Shown here piece after piece: positions 34,683-42,783 of a stretch of DNA of 64,000 bases. The DNA is from Paludibacteraceae bacterium. Its GTDB lineage: Bacteria; Bacteroidota; Bacteroidia; Bacteroidales; Paludibacteraceae. Each line of letters begins with the position of its first letter. Within the stretch, counting starts at the first letter, position 1. The translations under genes and the position numbers were made by a program. Under the pieces are notes generated by a model. It saw nothing but the letters and a program-made list of their open reading frames with translations. It made no database searches and was not told the DNA's origin. Location: NCBI GenBank assembly GCA_017443145.1, contig JAFSPA010000012.1, forward strand, positions 124,001 to 188,000. The letters run 5' to 3'.

Positions 34683-35669
34683 ATGGAAAGAGTAATATCA
34701 GGCATACGGCCTACGGGCAATCTGCACCTCGGTAACTATTTCGGGGCAGTAAAGAGTTTCGTTCAGATGCAGGACGAGTATGAGTCGATGTTCTTTATCG
34801 CCGACTGGCACTCCCTCACCACGCACCCGACGCCGGAGGATATCCGTCGTAGTGCGCGCGTAATCCTTAGTGAGTACCTCGCGTGCGGTATCGACCCGAA
34901 CAAAGCGCCAATCTATATCCAGAGCGACGTGAAAGAGGTGCTGGAGTTGTATCTGTATCTGAATATGAACGCCTATCTGGGTGAGTTAGAGCGTGTTACG
35001 TCCTTTAAGGACAAAGCCCGCACACAGCCCGATAACGTGAATGCCGGACTGCTGACGTATCCGTGTCTGATGGCAGCGGATATATTGATGCACAAGGCCG
35101 ACAAAGTGCCTGTAGGTAAAGACCAAGAGCAGAATATGGAAATGGCGCGACTTTTTGCTCGTCGCTTCAACCGCATCTATAACGTAGAGTATTTCAAAGA
35201 GCCGGAGTCATACCACTTCAACAAGAATGCGGTCAAGGTGCCGGGACTTAACGGAACGGGTAAGATGGGTAAGAGCGAAGGTAATGCGTTGTACCTCTGC
35301 GACGACGAGGCCACCATACGCAAGAAAGTGATGCGCGCCGTGACCGATTCCGGACCAACGCAATTGAATCAAGAGAAGCCGGAACCGATTGCTAATCTGT
35401 TCACTATCATGGATTTAGTGTCAAGTAAGGAGACGTATGATTTCTTCAACGATGCGTACAACAACATGACGATTCGTTACGGCGATTTAAAGAAACAACT
35501 GGCGGAAGATATCAATGCCTTCTGCGCACCAATACGCGAGAAGATACAGGAGTACCAGGCTAATCAAGCCTTCCTGGACGAGGTGGCTGCCGCAGGCGCC
35601 GAGAAAGCCCGTCAACGTGCGGCTGTGACGATACGCGAGGTGCGCGAGATAATCGGATTTAGAGTATGA
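34683..35669 (+). CDS. trpS: Tryptophan--tRNA ligase
   Basis: 328 residues. Class I synthetase: SGIRPTGNLHLGNYFGAV (5-22; HIGH equivalent HLGN), DWHSLT, GKDQEQNMEMAR (about 144-155) and the KMSKS-like GKMGKS near 197-202. Overlaps the next small gene by 4 bp. Confidence 0.96.
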   Translation: MERVISGIRPTGNLHLGNYFGAVKSFVQMQDEYESMFFIADWHSLTTHPTPEDIRRSARVILSEYLACGIDPNKAPIYIQSDVKEVLELYLYLNMNAYLGELERVTSFKDKARTQPDNVNAGLLTYPCLMAADILMHKADKVPVGKDQEQNMEMARLFARRFNRIYNVEYFKEPESYHFNKNAVKVPGLNGTGKMGKSEGNALYLCDDEATIRKKVMRAVTDSGPTQLNQEKPEPIANLFTIMDLVSSKETYDFFNDAYNNMTIRYGDLKKQLAEDINAFCAPIREKIQEYQANQAFLDEVAAAGAEKARQRAAVTIREVREIIGFRV

Positions 35670-35908
35670 GAAAGTGGCTTGTCATAGTAGGCATGGTTTT
35701 TGTAGTATCCGCTCTAACAGGGTGGGTGCTGGCTGACGATATCGACGACGTCTATTACTGGCCGGACAACACGCCGGTTCCTGCTCGACAAGTGACGCCA
35801 ACGACAACCACTACGTCGCAGCCTGTACAAACAGACCGAATAACGTATATCGAGGACTCTGTCACGATGCATAGTGACACGATAGTGAAAGCGATTATCA
35901 GAAGGTGA
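35666..35908 (+). CDS. Small secreted or membrane-anchored protein of unknown function
   Basis: 80 residues. Hydrophobic N-terminus (residues 5-23, signal peptide or anchor, VLADD possible cleavage site), then a Pro/Thr-rich linker (TPTTTTTSQP, about 44-53). It overlaps trpS upstream and the porin gene downstream by 4 bp each, which supports it being real despite its size. No family recognised. Confidence 0.6.
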   Translation: MRKWLVIVGMVFVVSALTGWVLADDIDDVYYWPDNTPVPARQVTPTTTTTSQPVQTDRITYIEDSVTMHSDTIVKAIIRR

Positions 35909-37371
35909 AGAAACTGCTATACATATTGCCACTCTTGTGCATGACCCTTGCTGTGCACGCACAGGATGCTCAGATATTGGCGCAACGTGACCTGATTGGT
36001 ACAGCGCGTTATGTCGGTCTGGCAGGCGCAATGACAGCCGTTGGCGGTGACCCTTCTGCCGTCAAGGATAACCCTGCCGGCTTAGGCGTCTATCGCCGCT
36101 GGGATGTTTCCCTGTCACTCTTCCTTGACCTCGACTATGTGCGGCAATCCGGCGTGAACAAACGTGTGGGCTCTGACAACCGCTTCTCCGCCGCACAGGC
36201 GTCCTTTATCTTTGGCTGGGTCGATAAGACACGCGACCAAGGCATGATAGCCAATAACCTTATGTTCTCCTACCACAATGTAGCCAGCTACGACCGGCAC
36301 TATGTGGTGTCGAATACGAACGACCCGAACTCGTTGACCGATGTCATCGCCTCCAAGACGTATGGGGTAGCGGAGACCGCGTTGCAGCCCTCTAACCGCT
36401 GGGATACGCAGAACTGGCTAAGTAATCAGGCGTACGACACTTATCTTATCTCGCCCGATACGAAAGATAACACCCGCTGGTACTCTGTGTTGCCGTATGG
36501 CGAGAAAGTGACGAAGAACCAGCTGACTATGCGCGAGTACGGACACATCGATCAGTTCGCTATCAGTTGGGGAGGAAATATATCCAACTACGTGTTCCTC
36601 GGCGCGACGCTGAACGTGCTGTCGGTGGACCATACCCAGAGTGTGCAGTACTACGAGCTTTTCGGCGAAGACTGCAGCCTCGATAACTCTACCTATCTCC
36701 ATCAGACGGGTGTAGGCGTAAATGGCGTGTTCGGCGTGATAGCACATCCTATCCGGTGGTTGCGCATAGGTGCCTCTTTCACGACGCCTTCGGCGGTCAA
36801 CCTCAAGACGTTACACTACGGCACGATGAACTCGGTGCTGTGGGCTTACGACGAGAAGACCGGCACGGACGAAAAAGTGTCCTATACTTCTATCACCCCC
36901 GATAATAACTACTCTGACCGCTCGTGGCGTATGCCTATGCGCGTATCAGCAGGTTTGGCGTTTCAGGTGCTTAACTACGGCTTCCTGTCCGTACAATATG
37001 ACCTTGCGCACGACAAGAATATCCACGACGTGCACACCCTGCGTGCCGGTATCGAAGGCGTGATAACAGACCAGTTCTTCCTCGAGTGCGGCTATGCTTA
37101 CGAGTCCACTTTCCTCTCGTCGGACTTATATAACAAAGCCTATACGCTACCCAATAACACCACGCGAACGGACGCTTATTCGCAGCTGACTAAACATTCG
37201 CACTATGCGACCGCAGGTTTTGGTTACCGTGGACGTAACTTCCTGATTCATGCGGCGTACCGATACAGACTGCAGAATACCAGGACTTTTGCGCACGAAC
37301 TGGCCGCACCTTACGACCTGAGCGCAACGACACATAATATTGTGCTGACACTCGACTTCCACAGCAAATAA
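35905..37371 (+). CDS. Outer-membrane porin, OmpP1/FadL/TodX-like
   Basis: 488 residues. Signal peptide (about 1-19, cleaved at VHA-Q). GTARYVGLAGAMTAVGGDPSAVKDNPAGLGVYR (about 31-63) is the FadL-type N-terminal hatch signature (G-A-M-x-A-x-G-x-D-x-x-A-x-x-x-N-P-A). The rest alternates like a 14-stranded barrel. Family members take up hydrophobic compounds such as fatty acids. Last gene of the lrp-trpS run. Confidence 0.82.
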   Translation: MKKLLYILPLLCMTLAVHAQDAQILAQRDLIGTARYVGLAGAMTAVGGDPSAVKDNPAGLGVYRRWDVSLSLFLDLDYVRQSGVNKRVGSDNRFSAAQASFIFGWVDKTRDQGMIANNLMFSYHNVASYDRHYVVSNTNDPNSLTDVIASKTYGVAETALQPSNRWDTQNWLSNQAYDTYLISPDTKDNTRWYSVLPYGEKVTKNQLTMREYGHIDQFAISWGGNISNYVFLGATLNVLSVDHTQSVQYYELFGEDCSLDNSTYLHQTGVGVNGVFGVIAHPIRWLRIGASFTTPSAVNLKTLHYGTMNSVLWAYDEKTGTDEKVSYTSITPDNNYSDRSWRMPMRVSAGLAFQVLNYGFLSVQYDLAHDKNIHDVHTLRAGIEGVITDQFFLECGYAYESTFLSSDLYNKAYTLPNNTTRTDAYSQLTKHSHYATAGFGYRGRNFLIHAAYRYRLQNTRTFAHELAAPYDLSATTHNIVLTLDFHSK

Positions 37372-37597
37372 GTGGAGGCAACATATACCCGGCGTCGAAC
37401 CCAAGAAACCGGAAAACTCAACAAATATCAATTACAAAGGTAAATGCCCTGTCAATGGCGTGCCGAAACCTCTCCGCCGTGACCGCGCAAGCGTAGCGAT
37501 GAGGTCGGATTACAAAGACCCGGTAGACCTTAAATCCTGTCTATAGGAGTTTTCACGAGAGAGTGGTTCGGCGCTTTTTTTGTGCGAAAAAAAAGCA
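37372..37597. other. Intergenic DNA, nothing recognised
   Basis: A stretch of ordinary composition between the porin stop and the palindromic repeat. It contains short self-complementary pieces (GGTC...GACC near 37503-37524) but no promoter, gene or known RNA. A GGTTCGACGCC-like string on the minus strand was considered as a tRNA T-arm and rejected. Confidence 0.4.
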
Positions 37598-37649
37598 GTA
37601 TCTCGGACGCCGCCTTGCCTGCGGCAATTCCCCCGAAATTACGTTCGCA
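37598..37649. repeat. Short palindromic repeat element, copy 2 (inverted relative to copy 1)
   Basis: Minus strand reads TGCGAACGTAATTTCGG, then a CCGC/GCGG hairpin (CCGCAGGCAAGGCGG), then CCGAGATAC; the ends match the element at 792-848, the hairpin centre differs. Confidence 0.5.
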
Positions 37650-37723
37650 GAACTCTGCATACGACAACTTTTCGCCCGAAAATAAAAAAAATATACTCGT
37701 ATATTTATTTTTTCGGTCAAAAA

Positions 37724-37756
37724 TTTGCACGCTTAATTTTTTTGTTGTAACTTTGC
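37724..37756 (+). promoter_or_regulatory. Promoter of the TPR protein-ribH-lysC-yitT operon
   Basis: -33 TTTG, -7 TAACTTTGC, 37 nt before the ATG. Confidence 0.75.
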
Positions 37757-37793
37757 ACGGTTTTTTGTGAAAACATACTAACTAAACATATTT

Positions 37794-38471
37794 ATGGCAA
37801 AGAAAAATTTCAAAAAAGAGGATGAGCAACTCCAAGAAGTAGGCGAAGCTCTATCTACTACCGGTCAATGGATTGAGGATAACTCCAATCTCATTACGTG
37901 GATTATTACAGGTATCGTTGTAGTCGTGCTGGGTATTATTGCGATTAACAACTACGTGATCAAGCCCAAAGCCAACGAGGCAAGTAACGAGAACGCTAAG
38001 TCGGTTGTTTATTTCCAACAAGGCGACTTCGAGAAAGCGCTCAACGGTGACGACGCGGAGTGCATCGGTTTTGCTCAGACAGCAGACAACTATCGCCTCT
38101 ACAAGACAGGTAAACTCGCAGCCCTGTACGCAGGCATCTGCTACTACCAATTAGGTGACTACGAGGAGGCCGCTAAGTATCTCAAACGCTTCAAAGCCAA
38201 CGACGTGAACATCGGTCCGGCTGCAGCACAACTGCTCGGCGACGCGTATGTAGAGCTTCAAGAGTACGGCAAAGCTGTCCGCGCTTTTGAGAACGCTGCT
38301 CACTCCGAAAACGACCTGATTGCTCCGATGAGCCTGAAGAAAGCCGGACTCGTATATCTCGAGTTGGGTGACAAGCACTCCGCTAAACAGGCTTTCGAGA
38401 CCATCAAGGCTAAATATCCTCAATCGTCTGAGGCAAGCGATATTGATAAATACATTGAAATAGCGAAGTAA
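37794..38471 (+). CDS. Membrane-anchored TPR protein (YfgM-like)
   Basis: 225 residues. One membrane helix (about 32-54) after a short acidic cytoplasmic segment, then an extracytoplasmic TPR domain (about 68-220; repeats FQQGDFEKAL, YYQLGDYEEAAKYL, YGKAVRAFENA, LGDKHSAKQAFETI). Resembles the YfgM/DUF2133-like ancillary secretion-chaperone proteins, a cautious comparison. Ends 1 nt into ribH. Confidence 0.72.
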   Translation: MAKKNFKKEDEQLQEVGEALSTTGQWIEDNSNLITWIITGIVVVVLGIIAINNYVIKPKANEASNENAKSVVYFQQGDFEKALNGDDAECIGFAQTADNYRLYKTGKLAALYAGICYYQLGDYEEAAKYLKRFKANDVNIGPAAAQLLGDAYVELQEYGKAVRAFENAAHSENDLIAPMSLKKAGLVYLELGDKHSAKQAFETIKAKYPQSSEASDIDKYIEIAK

Positions 38472-38977
38472 TGACAACCGATTTGTCTCATTATGATGCT
38501 TCCTTACTGCCTAACGCTGACGTCTTAGCACGCCAGCGTTATGCTATTATAGTTGCCGACTGGAACAGCGACATCACCTATGCGCTCGCACAAGGAGCTA
38601 TCGATACGCTTGTCAAAAATGGCGTTAGAGAAGACCGTATTTCCGTTACGCATGTGCCCGGCACGGTCGAACTCACCTATGCGGCATCAAAGATGGTGAA
38701 CAAAGTTTTTAAACGTCCGGATGCCGTCATTGTTATTGGATGCGTCATACAAGGCGACACACCGCATTTCGATTATGTCTGTCAGAGTGTGACTCAGGGT
38801 GTGACCATACTCAACACGGGTCTGACGAGCATGCTGTACCGCAAGAAGCCTGTGCCGGTTATTTTTTCCGTGCTCACTACGATCAATAAGCAACAAGCAC
38901 TTGACAGAGCAGGTGGCAAACTCGGGAATAAGGGCGTAGAAGGCGCTGTGACTGCCATGAGAATGGCGAATATTTGA
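38471..38977 (+). CDS. ribH: 6,7-dimethyl-8-ribityllumazine synthase
   Basis: 168 residues. ADWNSDITYALAQGA (about 29-43), VPGTVELTYAA (about 62-72), GCVIQGDTPHFDYVCQSVTQG (about 90-110, with the catalytic His of PHFDYV). Condenses the ribityl-aminouracil with dihydroxybutanone phosphate in riboflavin synthesis. Overlaps the TPR gene stop. Confidence 0.96.
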   Translation: MTTDLSHYDASLLPNADVLARQRYAIIVADWNSDITYALAQGAIDTLVKNGVREDRISVTHVPGTVELTYAASKMVNKVFKRPDAVIVIGCVIQGDTPHFDYVCQSVTQGVTILNTGLTSMLYRKKPVPVIFSVLTTINKQQALDRAGGKLGNKGVEGAVTAMRMANI

Positions 38978-38990
38978 TATTGGATATAGG
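38970..38990. repeat. Heptanucleotide tandem repeat (ATATTTG/ATATTGG/ATATAGG)
   Basis: Three 7-bp units spanning the ribH stop codon and ending at the lysC ATG (38991). Confidence 0.75.
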
Positions 38991-40226
38991 ATGCGAGTTT
39001 ATAAGTTCGGTGGCGCGTCAGTTAAGGATGCGCAAGGCATAGCAAACGTGTTGCGTATTGTAGCTCGTGAGCAAGGCGAGCTCATCGTTGTCGTGTCTGC
39101 CATCGGCAAGACCACTAACGCTCTTGAGCGCGTAGTGAACGCTCGCTGGGAGAAACGCGACGAGGACGCTATTCGTGAATACGAAGCTATCCGTGACCAA
39201 CACCGGACTATTGCACGCGAGTTAGGTCTGGACGAGACCGTTGTGCAGCAGCTCTTTGCTACCAACCTCATAGCCGATATACCGTTAGCAGATAACTACG
39301 ATGAGTTCTACGACCAGGTCGTGGCGACGGGTGAGCTTAACTCGAGTATGCTCCTTAGCGCGTATCTAGACGCGAACGGCGTGTCGAACGAGTTACTGTC
39401 GATGCCTCATCTGCTGCTTACGGACGAGACCTTCCGCGAAGCCAGAGTCGATACGGCTGTGTCGGCCGAGAACGTGCGCCAAGCCATCGAACAGAGTGGG
39501 GCGCATGTGTTCGTTACACAAGGTTTTATCGGCGGCACGGCAAAAGGTCAACGTACGACCTTAGGCCGCGAGGGAAGTGACTATACAGCCGCTCTACTTG
39601 CGAACTTCGTCGATGCCGAATCCGTGACAATATGGAAAGATGTGCCGGGAATACTGAATGCCGATCCGCGCTTGGTGGATAACACGATTCTTATTCCTGA
39701 ACTCAGTTACGGCGAAGCCGTAGAGTTGGCATACAGTGGGGCACAGGTTATTCACCCGAAGAGTATCCGTCCCGTTGAGAACAAGAAGATACCGCTTTAC
39801 GTAAGGCCGTTCAATACGCCGGACGAGCAGGGCTCCGTCATCTACGAGACCACAAAGCGGGTCGATGTGCCCGTTTATATATGGCGCAAGAACCAGAAAC
39901 TCATCACTATGCGCGCAAAGGACTTCTCCTTTATCTTAGAGGAGAGCCTGAGCCATATATTCGATATTATCCATCGTCACCGCCTCAAAGTGTCGCTTAT
40001 ACAGTCCTCCGCCGTTACGATATCGGTCTGCGTGGATGATACCCGCTATGTACCGGAGGCAATAGAGGAGCTGCGGGACGCCTTTAAGGTGACTTATAAC
40101 GAGGGATTGAGTCTGCTCACCATCCGCGGAACCTCGCCCGAGATATTAAAGAAAGAACAGGAGCATCGAGATATCCTACTTACTCAAACGACGCGTCGTA
40201 CAGCACGCTTAGTTGTCAAAGAATAA
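38991..40226 (+). CDS. lysC: Aspartate kinase
   Basis: 411 residues, stand-alone. KFGGASVKD (5-13), a catalytic domain to about 275 including GREGSDYTAALLANFV (about 195-210) and IPELSYGEAVELAYSGAQVIHPK (about 235-257), then a tandem ACT region (about 300-395). First step of lysine, threonine and methionine synthesis; the ACT region implies feedback control. Confidence 0.93.
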   Translation: MRVYKFGGASVKDAQGIANVLRIVAREQGELIVVVSAIGKTTNALERVVNARWEKRDEDAIREYEAIRDQHRTIARELGLDETVVQQLFATNLIADIPLADNYDEFYDQVVATGELNSSMLLSAYLDANGVSNELLSMPHLLLTDETFREARVDTAVSAENVRQAIEQSGAHVFVTQGFIGGTAKGQRTTLGREGSDYTAALLANFVDAESVTIWKDVPGILNADPRLVDNTILIPELSYGEAVELAYSGAQVIHPKSIRPVENKKIPLYVRPFNTPDEQGSVIYETTKRVDVPVYIWRKNQKLITMRAKDFSFILEESLSHIFDIIHRHRLKVSLIQSSAVTISVCVDDTRYVPEAIEELRDAFKVTYNEGLSLLTIRGTSPEILKKEQEHRDILLTQTTRRTARLVVKE

Positions 40227-40235
40227 AGACATATT

Positions 40236-41345
40236 ATGGAAAACACACTTCAAAATTATTTTACTACCGCTTATTGGAAAGAATTAGCCATCAGTTTCTG
40301 GGAGGCGCTTCACACCAAGAAGTTCTGGAAGGAATTGGTGATGATGACCTTAGGTATGATCATGGGCGCAGCTGCTGTTTACTACTTCCTTATTCCGAGT
40401 CATCTGATTGTAGGAACAATATCGGGTCTGAGTATCGTTATCAATACCATTATCGGCGGAAATGCAGACACGTTCTCTTATTTGGTGATGGGTATTAATG
40501 CGTTCCTGCTATTACTTGCTTTCTTGCTGATAGGTAATGAGTTCGGCGCTAAAACAGTCTATACTGCGATGATTCTTGGTCCGCTTGTACAACTGTGGAG
40601 CATCATCTATCCCTATACAAATATTACCCACAAGGTGATAGAGAACCCTCACGTGCTGGCGCAACTGCAAGCCGGTCAGACTGTTCTGGATGCCAACGGC
40701 AACCCCTATTTGCTTAGTCGTGCCGGAGAAGTCCTTGAACAGGTGAAAGGTTCTGTTATGTCGGCGGGTTTAGGTCTTGGCGACGTATGGTTTGACTTAT
40801 TGTGCTTTGTACTGCTGCTTTCGGCTTGTCAAGCACTCGAGTTCCGCATTAACGCTTCGACCGGTGGTTTGGATATTCTGGCGAAGATTATTAATAAGTA
40901 CTTGCACTTTGATATTGGCGTTTCGGTTAGTATCGGTGGCGCGTTGATATGCTGCTCTGCGTTCTTGATTAACGATTTCCGCATGGTGGTTATCGGCTTG
41001 ATAGGCACATGGATTAACGGCCTGGTAATTAATCACTTCACAGATGCCTTCAACCGTCGTAAGCGTGTTTGTATTATTGCAGAAGACTGGGAGAAAGTGC
41101 GCTCGTATATCGTGGATACGCTGGTGCGCGGATGCTCGCTCTATGACATTCAAGGAGGTTACTCTGGAGAGGCGCATAAGGAGATTCAAGTGCTGCTCAC
41201 GCAGGACGAGTTTGCTGCTCTGATGGAGTATATACGTTCGAATAAGATTAAGGCCTTTATTACTGCAGGAAACTGCTCCGAGGTTTATGGACTATGGTTC
41301 AGGCACAAGAAGCACCACGGACGCATAGAAATCGTCAACGAATAG
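40236..41345 (+). CDS. YitT family membrane protein (DUF161 + DUF2179)
   Basis: 369 residues. Five or six helices in the N-terminal 270 residues: MTLGMIMGAAAVYYFLIPSHLIVGTISG (about 37-64) and the FRINASTGGLDILAKII motif (about 206-222). The C-terminal DUF2179 domain (about 285-365) includes RRKRVCIIAE, VRGCSLYDIQGGYSG and IKAFITAGNCSEVYG. Transport or sensing role unknown. An insertion of about 50 residues between helices (near 120-170) is present. Last gene of its operon. Confidence 0.86.
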   Translation: MENTLQNYFTTAYWKELAISFWEALHTKKFWKELVMMTLGMIMGAAAVYYFLIPSHLIVGTISGLSIVINTIIGGNADTFSYLVMGINAFLLLLAFLLIGNEFGAKTVYTAMILGPLVQLWSIIYPYTNITHKVIENPHVLAQLQAGQTVLDANGNPYLLSRAGEVLEQVKGSVMSAGLGLGDVWFDLLCFVLLLSACQALEFRINASTGGLDILAKIINKYLHFDIGVSVSIGGALICCSAFLINDFRMVVIGLIGTWINGLVINHFTDAFNRRKRVCIIAEDWEKVRSYIVDTLVRGCSLYDIQGGYSGEAHKEIQVLLTQDEFAALMEYIRSNKIKAFITAGNCSEVYGLWFRHKKHHGRIEIVNE

Positions 41346-41360
41346 ACTTTGGCTGACGAA

Positions 41361-41891
41361 TTAGCGGAAGAAAGAGAAGTTCACACTGCCATAGACGTGC
41401 TTCTCGACGAAATGCGGATGGCTGCTGAAATCATTGGATTTGGAGTGTTCAAGAACGAACATTCCATTTTCTTTGAGTAGCTCGTGTTCAAAGATAAGGT
41501 CCGGAATCTCGGGCAGTCGATCTAATGCGTAAGGAGGGTCGGCGTAAATGAAGTCATAGCATATTTTGCAGGCATTTAGATAGCGGAATACGTCACCACG
41601 GATGACGGTTAAGTTGTTGACTCCTAACTGCTTGCAGGCGGAAATAATAAAGTTTTGCTGCACATGGGCAAGTTCAACCGCTGTCACTTCCCGTGCGCCG
41701 CGGGAGATAAACTCCAAACCTATACCACCTGTTCCGGCGAAGAGATCGAGCACTTCGATGTCCTCGAAGTCGATACGGTTATTAAGCAGGTTGAATAGGC
41801 TCTCTTTCGCGAAGTCCGTTGTTGGCCTCGCGGTTATATTTTTAGGGGGAGACAAACGCCTCCCCCCGTATTTGCCAGAGATGATTCTCAT
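41361..41891 (-). CDS. rsmD: 16S rRNA (guanine966-N2)-methyltransferase
   Basis: 176 residues from ATG 41891; a GTG one codon upstream is less likely. RIISGKYGGRRL (2-13), RPTTDFAKESLFNLL (about 22-36), SAM motif DLFAGTGGIGLE (about 48-59) and catalytic YADPPY (about 115-120). Modifies G966 of 16S rRNA. Downstream of the 41935 gene, separated by a heptamer repeat. Confidence 0.93.
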   Translation of the reverse strand: MRIISGKYGGRRLSPPKNITARPTTDFAKESLFNLLNNRIDFEDIEVLDLFAGTGGIGLEFISRGAREVTAVELAHVQQNFIISACKQLGVNNLTVIRGDVFRYLNACKICYDFIYADPPYALDRLPEIPDLIFEHELLKENGMFVLEHSKSNDFSSHPHFVEKHVYGSVNFSFFR

Positions 41892-41893
41892 CA

Positions 41894-41921
41894 CTAAACT
41901 CTAAACGTTAAACGCTAAACG
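41894..41921. repeat. Heptanucleotide tandem repeat (CTAAACG, 4 units)
   Basis: Four 7-bp units directly before the rsmD start codon. Confidence 0.82.
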
Positions 41922-41934
41922 AAGCGCTACGCGC

Positions 41935-42687
41935 TTATTCCCAGTTACCTGCGTTATTGTTCGGAGCCTCGATATCGCCGACTTTCAGGCCTGGATAGTG
42001 CTCAAGCTTGGTCTCTTTGTCAATGAGGTTCACACGCTCCTGAGCATTGAGGTCAGCCAGATAGGTATTGTAGTGTGCGCGAGCCTCGAACAGAGGGATA
42101 CGAATACCTTGAGAGGTGGTGTAGTTATTGTTCACTTCTACCTCAAAACGTACGTTGTCGGTATATGGGATATAGATAATTTGGTCGATGTTATCAGCCG
42201 TATATTCGCCTTTATAGAGGTCCTCAATCATGTTCTTGTAAATGGTATCACGACGGAAACCTTGTAAGCCGTTCTTCTTTACGTCCGCGTCGTTGGCCCA
42301 AACGAATGCGTATAGTGCATCCTCGTTCTCGAACTTCTGTTTGCGTTGTGCTTTTGCCTTAGCTGTATTAAGGATTTTCACTGCCTTGTGCTCGGTCAAA
42401 CCAGCCTCTAATTGCTTATCAGTCAGCGAACCTTCCTTACGAACCTCTTTCTTCGGAGTAGTCTTGAGGAAGAGTACGAGCGAGTCCAAATCAGCTGTAT
42501 AGCGGTTGTTCACATGATGGAACTCCACCTCAGCCGTACGTAATGCAACTAAGTTCTTGACTACAGCCACTTCGCGTTTCTCACGCTGATCCTCGAACTT
42601 AATAGGAGTTAATACACTCGAAATGCAGAAATATGCCAAGGCACATGCTGCCAAACCCAAAAGGATACGAATAATTGTCTTGTTCAT
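41935..42687 (-). CDS. Membrane-anchored protein of unknown function
   Basis: 250 residues. N-terminal membrane anchor (about 6-27), then a periplasmic domain. The block EKREVAVVKNLVALRTAEVEFHHVNNRYTADLDSLVLFLK (about 36-75) resembles the start of a pseudopilin-like or DUF-type fold seen in other Bacteroidetes proteins (a helix followed by Y-T-x-D-x-D-x-L), but the call is tentative. C-terminus ends in GNWE. First gene of a two-gene run with rsmD. Confidence 0.65.
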   Translation of the reverse strand: MNKTIIRILLGLAACALAYFCISSVLTPIKFEDQREKREVAVVKNLVALRTAEVEFHHVNNRYTADLDSLVLFLKTTPKKEVRKEGSLTDKQLEAGLTEHKAVKILNTAKAKAQRKQKFENEDALYAFVWANDADVKKNGLQGFRRDTIYKNMIEDLYKGEYTADNIDQIIYIPYTDNVRFEVEVNNNYTTSQGIRIPLFEARAHYNTYLADLNAQERVNLIDKETKLEHYPGLKVGDIEAPNNNAGNWE

Positions 42688-42710
42688 AGCATTATTTATT
42701 CAAATTTGGC

Positions 42711-42743
42711 GCAAAGATATAACTTTTTTTTCATATGTACAAA
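42711..42743 (-). promoter_or_regulatory. Promoter of the 41935 gene and rsmD
   Basis: -33 TTTG (TTTGTACAT), -7 TATCTTTGC; overlaps the divergent relA-like promoter by 16 bp. Confidence 0.75.
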
Positions 42744-42760
42744 TTTTTTTGTACTTTTGC
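42728..42760 (+). promoter_or_regulatory. Promoter of the RelA-like gene
   Basis: -7 TACTTTTGC is perfect; the -33 position is TTTT rather than TTTG, so it may be weaker. Confidence 0.65.
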
Positions 42761-42783
42761 ACGAAATTTGTAGAAATATTTGT

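Noticed and set aside
37378..37410. tRNA or tmRNA 3' end on the minus strand (GGTTCGACGCC)
   Set aside because: No proper T-stem, no acceptor stem, no CCA and no tag-like open frame.
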